Positions 45,297-55,231 of a DNA stretch of 64,000 nucleotides are shown here, piece after piece; positions within the stretch are counted from its first letter, which is position 1, and each line of letters begins with the position of its first letter. Source of the stretch: Haloglycomyces albus DSM 45210 (GTDB taxonomy: Bacteria > Actinomycetota > Actinomycetes > Mycobacteriales > Micromonosporaceae); NCBI RefSeq assembly GCF_000527155.1, contig NZ_AZUQ01000001.1:2167615-2231614 (forward strand). The letters are read 5' to 3'. The notes beneath the pieces are model-generated. The model made no database searches and was not told the origin of the DNA. It saw only the letters and a program-made list of their open reading frames with translations. Both the position numbers and the translations under genes were made by a program.

Positions 45297-48200
45297 GTGC
45301 TGTCGTTTATCGGTGATGAGGAATTTCCGGAGACCGTACCCGACCGGGATGAGATTTTGAATGAAGCGACCGAGGGTGCGCACGACGAGAATCTGGCAAC
45401 GCTCATTCGGCTCTACTGGGGTCTGGTTGCCGATGACGACCTGATTGGTCGCAGTGCTGAACAGATCCGCGATATCACCGTCCACCATCAGGATTTGGCG
45501 TCCGTTCGTCAACCCGGCGAGTGCAATATCGACTTCGACTGTGAGCGCACCGAAGGCACCAGTGACGCCGATGCGGCGACTCGGATCGATGTCGTGTGCG
45601 ACGATTCCCCGTTCCTGGTCGATTCTCTGACCGGGCTGTTCGCGCGGCACGGGCTCGACATTCACGTCTTCGTTCACCCCATCGTCGCGGTCAAACGCGA
45701 TTCCGAGGGCCGCTTGTTGGAGGCTCCCGCTCAGCCCGGCGACGGTGAGGCGATGAACGAGTCCTGGATGCACATCGAGGTCCAACGGGTTACCGACCCG
45801 GACCTGCAGGAGACTCTTGAATCCGACATCCGCCAGGTACTGCGTGACGTCAAAGCGGCGGTTGCCGATTGGAAACCAATGCGCGCCAAGGCGTTGGAGA
45901 TCGCTGAGAACCTGGAGAAGGACGGATCCGATCTTCCCGTTCCCGATAAGGACGTTACCGACACCATTGCTCTCATGCGTTGGTTGGCCGCCGATCGATT
46001 TACCTTCCTGGGATTTCGGCAGTATCGACTCGAGGGAAGCGGTTCGGAACGTGTCCTCGCGCCGGTCGATGGTACCGGCTTGGGGCTCAACGGTCTGCGG
46101 TCGGGGACGCCGAAGCCGCTGGCTAAATTCACTCCGGGCGCACGCGAGCAGATCAGTGCGAAACGCCTGCTGGTCATCACCAAGTCCAATGCGCGCTCGA
46201 CGGTCCACAGTAATTCGTATATGGACTACATCGGGGTGAAGACCTTTGGCCCCGACGGAGAGCCGGACGGGGAACTGCGTTTTCTGGGACTGTTCACCTC
46301 TGCCGCGTACCTCTCCTCGGTGACCGAGCTACCGGTGGTTAGCCGTAAGGTCGACGAGGTACTGTCCCGCTCCGGGGTCACCCTCTCCTCCCATTCGGGG
46401 AAGGATCTGGTGACGGCTCTGGAAACCTATCCGCGCGACGAACTCTTTCAAGCCCGGACGGACGACCTTTTCGACACGGCCATGGGGGTTCTCCGACTGG
46501 CCGGGCGGCGGCGTCTCCGCCTATTCATGCGGCGTGACGCCTATGACCGTTTCGTCTCCTGCCTGGTGTATCTGCCTAAAGACCGTTTCAACACGGCTAC
46601 CCGGCTGAAGATTCAGCGAATTCTGTTGGAACGCATCGGTGGGGCCGGAGTCGATTTCGACGTCCGCATGGGGGATTCGGCCTTGGCGCGTCTGCATTTC
46701 ATCATCCGTCTGGATCGCACCAAGGAAATAAAGGACATCGATTCCGAAAGCATCCAGGTGGAGTTGGCGAACGCCACCCGTTCGTGGGACTCCGATCTTG
46801 CCTTTCAACTGGATCACCAAGTGGGAGAAGGGCAGGCACGGAAGCTGTACGGCATGTACGCCGAGGCCTTCCCGCCCGGTTACAAGGCCGATCATTCGGT
46901 GCTCGACGCGGTGAAGGACATCGCTTCTCTGGAAGTGCTTCATGACGAAGGCGACCTGGAACTACAGCTCTTCCGCGCCAAAGGCGACGAATCCGACGTG
47001 CACTTCAAGATCTATTCGGCGGGACAGTCGATTTCCATTTCGCACGCTCTCCCCGTCATGAAGAACCTCGGAGTCGAAGTGTCCGCCGAGCACCCCTACG
47101 AGATCAAACGCGACGACATGTCGCTGTTCCTCCACGACTTCTCAGTCACCTTGCCGGAGAACATGTCAGCCGGTGTACCGGAGGTACGGGCACGTTTCGA
47201 AAACGCCTTCCGAGCGGCCTGGACGAAAGAGACCGAATCTGACCGCTTCGACGAGCTGGTACTCATTGCGGGATTGACCTGGAAACAGGTGGTCATCCTG
47301 CGTGCCCTGTCGAAATATCTGCGTCAAGCCGGCCTGGTATACACACAGGACTTCATGGCCGACACCTTCCGGGACTATCCGGCGATCACGGCCGCTCTGG
47401 TGCGTTTGTTCGAGGCTCGCTTCGCTCCGGGCGTGGGCGACGACCGCCCCAATGCGATCGCTCGCATCGAAGAGGTACTGAGTTCCGAGCTGGAGCGGGT
47501 CCCCAGTCTGGACGCCGATCGGACGCTGCGCGCGTTCCAGACGTTGATCCAGACGATGCTGCGCACATCGTACTACCAGCGTGGGGAGCATGGACGTCCG
47601 AAGGAGAACATCGCCTTCAAGTTCGATGCTCGGTCCATCGACTTTCTGCCCCTGCCCCGGCCGGTGTTCGAGGTGTTCGTGTATTCGCCCAATTTCGAAG
47701 GGGTGCACATGCGCTACGGGAAGGTCGCCCGTGGCGGGCTGCGTTGGTCCGACCGTCGGGAGGACTTCCGCACCGAGATACTGGGGCTCGTCAAAGCCCA
47801 GGAGGTCAAGAACACCGTCATTACCCCGGTGGGTGCTAAGGGCGGGTTCGTTCTAAAAAAGACGGGCTTCGCCGATCGGGCGGCGTTCCAACAGGAAGGC
47901 GTGACCCGATACCGCCAGTTCATTTCGGCCCTGCTCGACATCACCGACAATCGCGATGCCGATGGAACGGTGATACCTGCGCACGACGTCGTTCGGCACG
48001 ACGAGGACGACCCGTATTTGGTGGTGGCGGCCGATAAAGGTACGGCGACCTTTTCCGATATCGCCAATGAGGTGTCGGCCTCCTACGATTTCTGGCTCGG
48101 CGACGCCTTCGCCTCCGGCGGTTCGGTCGGATACGACCACAAGAAGATGGGTATCACCGCCCGGGGCGCCTGGGAATCCGTTAAACGACACTTCCGGGGA

Positions 48201-50135
48201 ATCGGGAAGGACACCCAGACCGAGGACTTCACCGTCGTGGGAATCGGTGACATGGGCGGCGATGTGTTCGGCAACGGGATGTTGCTCAGCGAACACATCC
48301 GTTTGGTCGCGGCGTTCAACCACATGCACATCTTCATCGACCCCGATCCCGACGCCGCCACCTCCTTCGCGGAGCGGCAGCGCCTGTTCGAGACACCTCG
48401 AACGACGTGGGCCGATTACAATCCCGACCTTTTCAGTGAAGGCGGGGGCGTCTGGGACCGCAGTGCCAAGTCGATCACCATCACCCCACAGGTGCGGGAG
48501 GCACTGGGGTTGGACGCGTCGGTCACCGAATTGACACCGCCGCAGTTGATACAGGCGATCCTGCGAGCGCCGGTCGACCTCCTGTGGAACGGGGGAATCG
48601 GTACCTACGTCAAGTCCTCCGTCGAGACGAACGCCGCCGCCGGGGACAAGGCGAACGACAACGTCCGGGTCGATGGTAAGGAATTGCGCTGCACCGTTGT
48701 CGGTGAGGGCGGTAATCTGGGGTTGACTCAGTTGGGCCGCATTGAATATGCCCAGACCGGAGGTCGTATCACCACCGATTTCATTGACAATTCGGGTGGT
48801 GTGGACACGTCGGACCACGAGGTCAACATCAAGATTCTGCTCCGTACCGCGATGCTGCGTGGGCGGATCGAACCGGAGGCTCGCGACGAGCTGTTCATGG
48901 ACATGGCGGATACCGTCGCGAACATGGTTCTGGGGGACAACTACCAGCAGAACCTGGCGTTGGCGTCGGCGACACAGCAGTCAGCTCGGTTGTTGCCGGT
49001 ACACGTTCGCCTCATGAAGCACTTGGAGCGCGTTGCCGGTCTGGATCGCGAGATCGAGGGTCTGCCGAGCGACAAGCAGTTGAAGGATCGTGCCGCGCGC
49101 GGGCAGGGTCTGATGGAGCCGGAATTCGCCGTTCTGTTGTCGTACGTCAAGATTCATGCCAAGCGGGAGGTCAATGCTTCCAACCTTCCCGACGAAGCGT
49201 GGACCGACCAGGTACTGTACGACTACTTTCCCGGTCCATTGCAGGAATCCTATCGGGACCTGATGGACAAACACCCGTTGCGGCGGGAAATCGTCACCAC
49301 GGCGGTGGTCAATGAGTGCGTGAACCGTTGCGGCACGACCTTCCTGTACCGAATCGCGGACGAGACCGGCGCGGAGCTGGTGGATATCGTGCGGGCGTAC
49401 TTGATCATTCGTGACGCCTTCGGACTCCCGAAGCTGTGGCGGCGGATCCAGGATCTGGACAATCGTGCCGCGCAATCGGCTCAGATCGCGGCACTATTGG
49501 TGCTACGGCGTGCCCTGGATCGTGGGGTCCGGTGGCTGATTCAGCATCGGCGTGCGCCGTTGAGCGTGGAGACGGCACGGGAACGTCTGGTTCCGGCGAT
49601 TCGTTCGTTGCTGCCGAACTTGAACGAATACCTGGTTGGTTCGGAGGCCGACGGCTTTGAGGAGTTCAAGGCGCAGTTGGTGGACAAAGGTATCGAACCG
49701 CAGCTGGCCGATGAGGTGTCGTCGCCGGTCTACGGTTTTGGTTTGGTCGATGTGGCGGATGTGTCGCGGCACCTGGGCGTTGACCCGACACGGACGGCAC
49801 GGGTCTACTACCACATTGCCGCCGAACTCGGTGCGGACGCGATCTTGAACCAGATTTCGGCTCTGCCGCGCCGTAATCGGTGGCAGTCGTTGGCGCGTGG
49901 GGCGCTGCGATACGACTTGTACGGTGCGTTGGCCAGTTTGACCGCCGCGATTGAGTCGGAGTTGGACGGTCGTACTCCGGCGGATGCGGTCGCCGACTGG
50001 GCCAAGGGGCTGGGTAGCACCATGGACCGAATCCGACAGGGTGCCGCAGAAGCGGAGCATTCCGACGAAAAGCTGGCCGTCCTGTCAGTGGTTCTGCGTC
50101 AGATCCGTTCTTTGATCGAGACCGCGGACAACTAG
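45297..50135 (+). CDS. NAD-specific glutamate dehydrogenase, large (180-kDa) type
   Basis: 1612 residues from GTG 45297 (VLSFIGDEEF), chosen for its GGAG 6 nt upstream; an ATG at 45279 is in frame. Oxidises glutamate to 2-oxoglutarate and ammonia, a catabolic role. A long N-terminal regulatory part (ACT-like, about residues 1-700) precedes the catalytic core: MRYGKVARGGLRWSDRREDFRTEILGLVKAQEVKNTVITPVGAKGGFVLKK (substrate lysines) and the NAD fold FTVVGIGDMGGDVFGNGMLLSEHIRLVAAFNHMHIFIDPDPD. The size matches the Streptomyces L-GDH. It could draw glutamate from the hut pathway. Confidence 0.97.
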   Translation: MLSFIGDEEFPETVPDRDEILNEATEGAHDENLATLIRLYWGLVADDDLIGRSAEQIRDITVHHQDLASVRQPGECNIDFDCERTEGTSDADAATRIDVVCDDSPFLVDSLTGLFARHGLDIHVFVHPIVAVKRDSEGRLLEAPAQPGDGEAMNESWMHIEVQRVTDPDLQETLESDIRQVLRDVKAAVADWKPMRAKALEIAENLEKDGSDLPVPDKDVTDTIALMRWLAADRFTFLGFRQYRLEGSGSERVLAPVDGTGLGLNGLRSGTPKPLAKFTPGAREQISAKRLLVITKSNARSTVHSNSYMDYIGVKTFGPDGEPDGELRFLGLFTSAAYLSSVTELPVVSRKVDEVLSRSGVTLSSHSGKDLVTALETYPRDELFQARTDDLFDTAMGVLRLAGRRRLRLFMRRDAYDRFVSCLVYLPKDRFNTATRLKIQRILLERIGGAGVDFDVRMGDSALARLHFIIRLDRTKEIKDIDSESIQVELANATRSWDSDLAFQLDHQVGEGQARKLYGMYAEAFPPGYKADHSVLDAVKDIASLEVLHDEGDLELQLFRAKGDESDVHFKIYSAGQSISISHALPVMKNLGVEVSAEHPYEIKRDDMSLFLHDFSVTLPENMSAGVPEVRARFENAFRAAWTKETESDRFDELVLIAGLTWKQVVILRALSKYLRQAGLVYTQDFMADTFRDYPAITAALVRLFEARFAPGVGDDRPNAIARIEEVLSSELERVPSLDADRTLRAFQTLIQTMLRTSYYQRGEHGRPKENIAFKFDARSIDFLPLPRPVFEVFVYSPNFEGVHMRYGKVARGGLRWSDRREDFRTEILGLVKAQEVKNTVITPVGAKGGFVLKKTGFADRAAFQQEGVTRYRQFISALLDITDNRDADGTVIPAHDVVRHDEDDPYLVVAADKGTATFSDIANEVSASYDFWLGDAFASGGSVGYDHKKMGITARGAWESVKRHFRGIGKDTQTEDFTVVGIGDMGGDVFGNGMLLSEHIRLVAAFNHMHIFIDPDPDAATSFAERQRLFETPRTTWADYNPDLFSEGGGVWDRSAKSITITPQVREALGLDASVTELTPPQLIQAILRAPVDLLWNGGIGTYVKSSVETNAAAGDKANDNVRVDGKELRCTVVGEGGNLGLTQLGRIEYAQTGGRITTDFIDNSGGVDTSDHEVNIKILLRTAMLRGRIEPEARDELFMDMADTVANMVLGDNYQQNLALASATQQSARLLPVHVRLMKHLERVAGLDREIEGLPSDKQLKDRAARGQGLMEPEFAVLLSYVKIHAKREVNASNLPDEAWTDQVLYDYFPGPLQESYRDLMDKHPLRREIVTTAVVNECVNRCGTTFLYRIADETGAELVDIVRAYLIIRDAFGLPKLWRRIQDLDNRAAQSAQIAALLVLRRALDRGVRWLIQHRRAPLSVETARERLVPAIRSLLPNLNEYLVGSEADGFEEFKAQLVDKGIEPQLADEVSSPVYGFGLVDVADVSRHLGVDPTRTARVYYHIAAELGADAILNQISALPRRNRWQSLARGALRYDLYGALASLTAAIESELDGRTPADAVADWAKGLGSTMDRIRQGAAEAEHSDEKLAVLSVVLRQIRSLIETADN

Positions 50136-50151
50136 AAATCGAACAGCATTT

Positions 50152-50250
50152 ACTGAGGTGGATTCGAATAGTGCCGTCCGGATGGCACGGCACGTGCCTT
50201 TTCAGACAGAGGCCCGGGAACACTAAGTGTCCTTTCGAATCCACCTCAGT
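50152..50250. repeat. 99-bp structured inverted repeat after gdh
   Basis: ACTGAGGTGGATTCGAA (50152-50168) is repeated as a perfect inverse complement at 50234-50250 (17 bp). The 65-nt loop holds a second hairpin built on GTGCCGT and ACGGCAC. TGCTTTTC follows the right arm. It lies 16 nt after the gdh stop, so it may be a large terminator, or a small mobile palindrome. Confidence 0.6.
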
Positions 50251-50551
50251 GCTTTTCACGGGGGAGCACGTTTCGGATATATCGGACGCATAAAGTCTCC
50301 GATCGGTAATGCCCGGTGAAATGAAGCATGTCTGTCATGCCTACTGGATTATAGTTTAATTGCAGTTCACGGCCATTGTTTCTGATGTTGCGTGCACATT
50401 GTGGTGTATTACTGCGCGTTTTCCGGCATGGGCGAGCATTAAGTTGCAGTCACTGGGGGCCATTTCCTCATGAGCGTCAAGCTGCGATAATATCGGAAAG
50501 TGACGAGACTTGATCTTGTTTTCCATAAGTGAAGAGCCGATAAGTACCGTT
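50251..50551. other. Gene-free stretch upstream of the ROK gene
   Basis: About 300 nt, AT-richer than its surroundings, without a gene. TTTCGGATATATCGGACGC near 50271 shows a short imperfect dyad (CGGATATATC). It is likely to contain the ROK promoter. Confidence 0.45.
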
Positions 50552-50579
50552 TATCATCACAGATAAATATGATGAGATA
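50552..50579. promoter_or_regulatory. Candidate ROK operator
   Basis: TATCATCA, 10 nt of AT-rich sequence, then TGATGAGATA: an imperfect inverted repeat 48 nt before the ROK start. NagC/XylR-type ROK repressors often bind AT-rich dyads near their own genes. Confidence 0.4.
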
Positions 50580-50627
50580 CCGCCCTTGCCCCCTGGAACC
50601 AGGTTTGTGCCACATAGGAGCAAAATA

Positions 50628-51800
50628 ATGGCCGATAAACGCACCCCGGGTGTCCCGAAGCTACTGCGTGTGCTCAACGATCAAGCCGCGATGAAATTGT
50701 TGATGGAAAAGGGACCGCAAACCCGTGCGCAGCTGGCGGAACATACGAATATGTCCAAGGTGACCGCTTCGCAGATCGTGGAGCGTCTGCAACGTCGCGG
50801 TCTCGTAGAAATCGTGGGCACGAAGTCCGGGGGGCGTGGACCGAACGCCGCTTTGTACGCGCCGGTCGCCAGTTATACCTATGTTGTCGGAGTCGACGCG
50901 GGGCCGCACTCGGCCCGAGCCGCGTGTGCGGACTTTGCCGGACGCATCGTGGGCGAGGCCCATGCGGAGGTGGGCGGCTCCAGCGAACCGGTCTCGGTGG
51001 TTCGGGGCGTGGTTCACGAAGCCGTCGCCAACGCCAATACCGACCTGAGTAAGGTCAGCCGTATTGTTCTGGGGACCCCCGGGGTCATCGACCCCGAAAG
51101 CGGCGAGATCGGCTTCTCCTGGGACCTGCCGGCATGGCATCGTGGGCTACTCACCGCCCTGAATCAGGAATTCAAGCCGGAAGTCAGCATTGAAAACGAC
51201 GTCAATCTGGCGACCATCGCCGAACAACGCTACGGCGTGGCGGCCGGGGCCAGCGATTTTCTCTACACCTGGTATGGCCAGGGAATCGGTCTGGGCGTTA
51301 TTCTGAACAACGAACTCTACCGGGGGCGCACCGGTGCGGCAGGGGAAATGGGTTTTCTCCCCGTTCCGGGCGGTGAAGTCCCCAGCAGTGGTGTGGTGAC
51401 TCGACTCAGCCAAGGCTCCTACCAACGGGTTCTCGGTGGCGAGGCCATCGCGTCGCTGGCAGACGACCACGGTTATGACACGACCGATCCCGCCGAGATT
51501 TGTCAGCGAGCCCTGTCCGATGGGGATAACGGCAGTGCGCTCTTGGATGAACTGGCACGCCGCATCGCCTACGGGGTGGCCGCCTCCTGCATCGTTCTGG
51601 ACCCGGCGGTCGTCGTGCTGGGCGGACCGATCGGATATGCGGGTGGTTTGGAACTGGCCGAACGGGTGGCGGCTCAGACCGCCCAGATCGCTCCGGTCAA
51701 CCCGAACGTAGTGGCGGGCACCGTTTCCGAGGACACCGTTTTGCGCGGTGCGATCCGCGCCGGACTGGACGTCGTGGGCAATCAACTCTTCGAAAGCTGA
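50628..51800 (+). CDS. ROK-family transcriptional regulator, without zinc cysteines
   Basis: 390 residues from ATG 50628 (TAGGAGC upstream). An N-terminal winged helix (LLMEKGPQTRAQLAEHTNMSKVTASQIVERLQRRGLVE) is followed by a ROK sugar-kinase-like domain: VVGVDAGPHSARAACADFAG (phosphate 1), IVLGTPGVIDPESGEIGFSWDLP and VSIENDVNLATIAEQRYG. The CxCGxxGC zinc motif usual in ROK proteins is absent; the region reads GGEVPSSGVVTRLSQGS. Likely a sugar-responsive repressor; the effector is unknown. No carbohydrate operon is adjacent, so its targets may be elsewhere or it may control itself. Confidence 0.92.
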   Translation: MADKRTPGVPKLLRVLNDQAAMKLLMEKGPQTRAQLAEHTNMSKVTASQIVERLQRRGLVEIVGTKSGGRGPNAALYAPVASYTYVVGVDAGPHSARAACADFAGRIVGEAHAEVGGSSEPVSVVRGVVHEAVANANTDLSKVSRIVLGTPGVIDPESGEIGFSWDLPAWHRGLLTALNQEFKPEVSIENDVNLATIAEQRYGVAAGASDFLYTWYGQGIGLGVILNNELYRGRTGAAGEMGFLPVPGGEVPSSGVVTRLSQGSYQRVLGGEAIASLADDHGYDTTDPAEICQRALSDGDNGSALLDELARRIAYGVAASCIVLDPAVVVLGGPIGYAGGLELAERVAAQTAQIAPVNPNVVAGTVSEDTVLRGAIRAGLDVVGNQLFES

Positions 51801-51831
51801 ACGTGCGAGCGGGGTGACCCCGCCCGCACGT
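51801..51831 (+). terminator. Hairpin at the end of the ROK gene
   Basis: Immediately after the stop: ACGTGCG pairs with CGCACGT and CGGGG with CCCCG around a TGA loop, with a small internal bulge. No T-run, but the position and stability suit a terminator. Confidence 0.6.
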
Positions 51832-51885
51832 ACTCGATCCGGTTGCTCGGTGATCGGTCGTGCCACCGGAACGACCATGTGTCGG

Positions 51886-52887
51886 TTAGGAAATGTCGCG
51901 CTTGCTGAACGAAAAGGACGATATTGCCAGCAGGACGCCGGTGACGATGAGCATTCCGATCCCCACGGAACCGTAGGTCAGGGTCATTTCCTCCGCTTTG
52001 ACCGGACCGGGTTCGAACGGCCCGGTATCGGGCCAGTGTTGCAGCGTGACCTCCCCGTCAAGCCATGCCTGCGTCCAGATGGTCACCGACCACAGCTCGG
52101 GGTACTTCACTTGTAGCGCGAGGGCGGCGAAACCGACCAGCATCGTATTGAGGATCAACAGTGCGGCTACGATTCCTCCGGCGATGGCGGTGTGGCGGCC
52201 CAAATAGGTGATCGTGGTACCGAACATCGTCATGAACAGTCCGAGAACGACGGCTCGTACCGTCCCGGCGAGGAGGTCGGACCACCACTCTCCGTCCAAT
52301 GTGCCGATTTCCCCTTGCAGAGCCGCTGCGGCGTACAGCGCGAGGAATACGACGGCAATAAAGGCGGTCAGCGCCACAACGGTGACGGTCAGAGCGGCAG
52401 CGAGTTTACTGTAGAACACCTGCATTCGGTTGGGATGCCACAGCAGGAGGTTCGATATGCCACCGGAACGCCATTCGGCACCGATCAGTGAGGACGCCAA
52501 GATCAACATCAACAATCCGGCTATGACGGTGAGAGGTAGGATATAACCGGGCGCGTTCTCAGAAAAGTTGAAGGTCGAGATGACCAGATCGTAATAGTCC
52601 TCTTTGTCGTCCGAGTAGCCCATGTGCTCACATGGTTCTTGCACCGCTTCGCCACTGTGGGGATCGGTTTGCTCGGTTGGAGGGTTTTCCTCGCACTCTT
52701 CGATTCGTTGTTGGTCGTTTTCCCACATCCGTTCGGCTTCGGCGCGTTGGGAGGCAGTGGGCTCGGCCTGACTGGTCAGGGCGGTCAATCCGGATACCAA
52801 TAGTACGATTCCCAGCGCGAGAATCATGAAAACCCAGGTCAAGCGGCGATGGGTTATTCGTCTTAGTTCGGCGAGAAAAAGGTTCAT
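51886..52887 (-). CDS. ABC-2 type permease, copy 1
   Basis: 333 residues from MNLFLAELRRITHRRLTWVF at 52887, with AGGAGGGGAC upstream. Six membrane spans. A large extracytoplasmic loop between spans 1 and 2 (EPTASQRAEAERMWENDQQRIEECEENPP) contains Cys residues. The C-terminal span ends in SSFSFSKRDIS. Nearly the same layout and much identical sequence as the next gene upstream, so a tandem duplicate. No ATPase follows; it probably shares the BcrA-like ATPase encoded upstream. Substrate unknown; antimicrobial-peptide or lipid export is typical of the family. Confidence 0.88.
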   Translation of the reverse strand: MNLFLAELRRITHRRLTWVFMILALGIVLLVSGLTALTSQAEPTASQRAEAERMWENDQQRIEECEENPPTEQTDPHSGEAVQEPCEHMGYSDDKEDYYDLVISTFNFSENAPGYILPLTVIAGLLMLILASSLIGAEWRSGGISNLLLWHPNRMQVFYSKLAAALTVTVVALTAFIAVVFLALYAAAALQGEIGTLDGEWWSDLLAGTVRAVVLGLFMTMFGTTITYLGRHTAIAGGIVAALLILNTMLVGFAALALQVKYPELWSVTIWTQAWLDGEVTLQHWPDTGPFEPGPVKAEEMTLTYGSVGIGMLIVTGVLLAISSFSFSKRDIS

Positions 52888-53104
52888 TGTCCCCTCCTGG
52901 GGAGTCAAAGTATTCGGCGGATTATTGATTCTTGTAGGTGGAGTGTCTCAACGGTGGTTGTCGGCCGTTATGTGCGACGTACGTGGACGTCCCGGAAAGC
53001 AAGGAACGTACGAGCAGAATCCTGTCCGCTCGCACGTGTCGGCGATAGCGCGTGGAGGCCACGCCTTGGAACGCCGACTTTCGTGATCCACGATTGGCGA
53101 ACCC

Positions 53105-54079
53105 TTAGGCGATGTCCCGCTTGCGGAACGTCCATGAGGACAGGGCCAGCAGGACGACGGTTGTCACCAGCATCGCAATCCCGACCGTTCCGTAGGTGAG
53201 CGTCATGGTTTCCGGTTCCGTAACGACGTCGGCTGATTCGGGAAAGTGCGTCAGGGTCAACTCGCCGTCGAACCAGGCGTTCACCCACGTGTTGAGCGAC
53301 CACATCTGGGGGTACTTCAACTCCAGAGCCAGTCTGGCGAATCCGACCATCAGCATGTTGAGGATCAGGGTCGCGGCCACGACCCCTCCGGCGATGGCGG
53401 TGTGGCGACCCAGATAGGTGATCGTGATTCCGAACAGTGCCATGAACATGCTCAGTACCACCGCGCGTCCTGCCTTGGGAAGAAATGCGGCCCACCATTC
53501 TCCATCCAAGGTGCCGACGTCCCCTCTCACAGCCGCTGCCACGTAGTAGGCGAGAAATACGATCACAATGAGAGCAGACAATGCGACGGTACAGGCGATG
53601 AGACTAGCGGTCAGTTTGCTCCACAGGACCTTCATGCGAGTGGGGTGCCACAGCAGGAGGTTCGACATGCCTCCGGAGCGCCACTCGGCGCCGATCAACG
53701 ACGATCCGAGAATCAACATCAGGAGTCCGCCGACCACCGTCAAGCGAAGAATGAAGTACGGGGCCTCATCGGAGAAGACGAACGTCGAGGTGAACATGTC
53801 GTAGTAGTCTTCTTTGCTCTGCGAATAGGCCCTGTCCTCGCAGGTGAAATCCGGATCATCGTTTGCGGGCGGAGGACTCTCTTGGCACTCCGCTACACGT
53901 TCCTGGTCGGCCGCCCACACTTCTTCCGCATTGGCCAACTGGCTGGGAGTGGGTTCCGTGTGGCTGGTCAGGGCGGTCATTCCCGACGCCAGCAGGACGA
54001 TACCCAGTGCAATGGCCATGAATATCCACGTGAGCCGGCGGTGAGTGATGCGTCGCAGTTCGGCGAGAAAAAGGTTCAC
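53105..54079 (-). CDS. ABC-2 type permease, copy 2
   Basis: 324 residues from GTG 54079, overlapping the ATPase stop by 4 nt, so translated with it. Paralogue of the downstream permease: identical start MNLFLAELRRITHRRLTW, the same large loop (EPTPSQLANAEEVWAADQERVAECQESPP) and the same end (SSWTFRKRDIA). The two genes share long identical stretches in the region encoding GAEWRSGGxSNLLLWHPxRM. About 200 nt separate it from copy 1, with no ORF between. Confidence 0.88.
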   Translation of the reverse strand: MNLFLAELRRITHRRLTWIFMAIALGIVLLASGMTALTSHTEPTPSQLANAEEVWAADQERVAECQESPPPANDDPDFTCEDRAYSQSKEDYYDMFTSTFVFSDEAPYFILRLTVVGGLLMLILGSSLIGAEWRSGGMSNLLLWHPTRMKVLWSKLTASLIACTVALSALIVIVFLAYYVAAAVRGDVGTLDGEWWAAFLPKAGRAVVLSMFMALFGITITYLGRHTAIAGGVVAATLILNMLMVGFARLALELKYPQMWSLNTWVNAWFDGELTLTHFPESADVVTEPETMTLTYGTVGIAMLVTTVVLLALSSWTFRKRDIA

Positions 54080-55098
54080 TGCGCCACCTCTCGTGAAGCG
54101 GGAGTCTCCTCGTGCGCAACATCGCCGCCATCGTGGATGGACTGTCCCACCGGTACGGCCTCGCCGTTCTGCGGTGCGGTTCCGGTAAGCTCCAAGAAGA
54201 CCGCTTCCAGGTTCTTAGATTCCGACGACAAGTGGGTCAAGTAGACTCCCCCGTCGGCGAGGTGTCGGGTGACCTCCGATGGATCGTTGATTCCGCTGAC
54301 TCGGAAGTAGTCGTCGCCGTTGCGCGATACGGAGGCCCCCTCCAGGCTCTGGAGTACCTCCTCGGCTCGTGAATGGTCGTCTTCGTCCACCTTCAGCTTC
54401 AAATTCGTGCCGGAATGTTGCTCGATGATATCGTCCACCGGTCCGGTGATAATGCGCCGCCCCTGGGTAACGATCGTCATCGTGTCGGCCAACTGCTGAA
54501 CCTCGCTGAGCAGGTGTGAAGAGACGATGACCGTCACGCCCTTGTCGTGTGCCAAGTGCTGCAAGAGTTCCCGCATTTGATGGATACCGGCCGGATCGAG
54601 ACCGTTGGCGGGCTCGTCCAGAATCAACAGGTCGGGGCGCTTCAGCAGTGCCTGCGCGACTGCCAGGCGTTGGCGCATACCAAGCGAATACCCTTTGATC
54701 TTTCGGTCCGCTTGGTCGGGCAGGCCAACGGTGTGCAGTACTTCGTCGACCCGCTCTTGGGGGAGGCCCGCGCTCTTGGCCAAGAGGCTCAACGTGGTTC
54801 GGCCCGTGAATTGCGGAAAGAACTGGGGAGACTCCACAACGGCGCCGACGCGGTGGATGACGGACGGCAGTTTCTCGGGAACCGATTCTCCGAACAGTCG
54901 CATCGAACCGCCGTTGACCGAAATCAGGCCCATCAGAGCCCGCAAGGTGGTGGTTTTACCGCAACCGTTGGGGCCTAGGAATCCATGGACCTCACCTTGA
55001 TTGACGGTCAAATCCAATCCGTCCAGCGCGTGGTGCGTGCCTTTGAGGACACTGCGATAGGTCTTACGGAGACCCGATATTTCAACTACAGCTGTCAT
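54076..55098 (-). CDS. ABC transporter ATP-binding protein (BcrA-like)
   Basis: 340 residues. Walker A GFLGPNGCGKTTTLRALMGL, Q-loop VVESPQFFPQFTGRTTL, signature YSLGMRQRLAVAQALLKRPDLLILDEPANGLDPAGIHQMRELL (signature, Walker B, D-loop) and switch His VIVSSHLLSEVQQLAD. A C-terminal extension of about 100 residues follows, typical of the bacitracin/lantibiotic-exporter ATPases. Partner of the two permeases encoded downstream. First gene of that operon, starting near the divergent ABC ATPase at 55232. Confidence 0.95.
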   Translation of the reverse strand: MTAVVEISGLRKTYRSVLKGTHHALDGLDLTVNQGEVHGFLGPNGCGKTTTLRALMGLISVNGGSMRLFGESVPEKLPSVIHRVGAVVESPQFFPQFTGRTTLSLLAKSAGLPQERVDEVLHTVGLPDQADRKIKGYSLGMRQRLAVAQALLKRPDLLILDEPANGLDPAGIHQMRELLQHLAHDKGVTVIVSSHLLSEVQQLADTMTIVTQGRRIITGPVDDIIEQHSGTNLKLKVDEDDHSRAEEVLQSLEGASVSRNGDDYFRVSGINDPSEVTRHLADGGVYLTHLSSESKNLEAVFLELTGTAPQNGEAVPVGQSIHDGGDVAHEETPASREVAQ

Positions 55099-55231
55099 TG
55101 GAATTTCCTAACAAATCGTCACTTTCGAGTAGAATACTCGGTATCCTTTATCGCTCTGCGGCGGCCCCCACTGACTCACGCCATACCGCGCACAGTTCCC
55201 GGACGAAGTGTGTGATTCGCATGATTAGATT

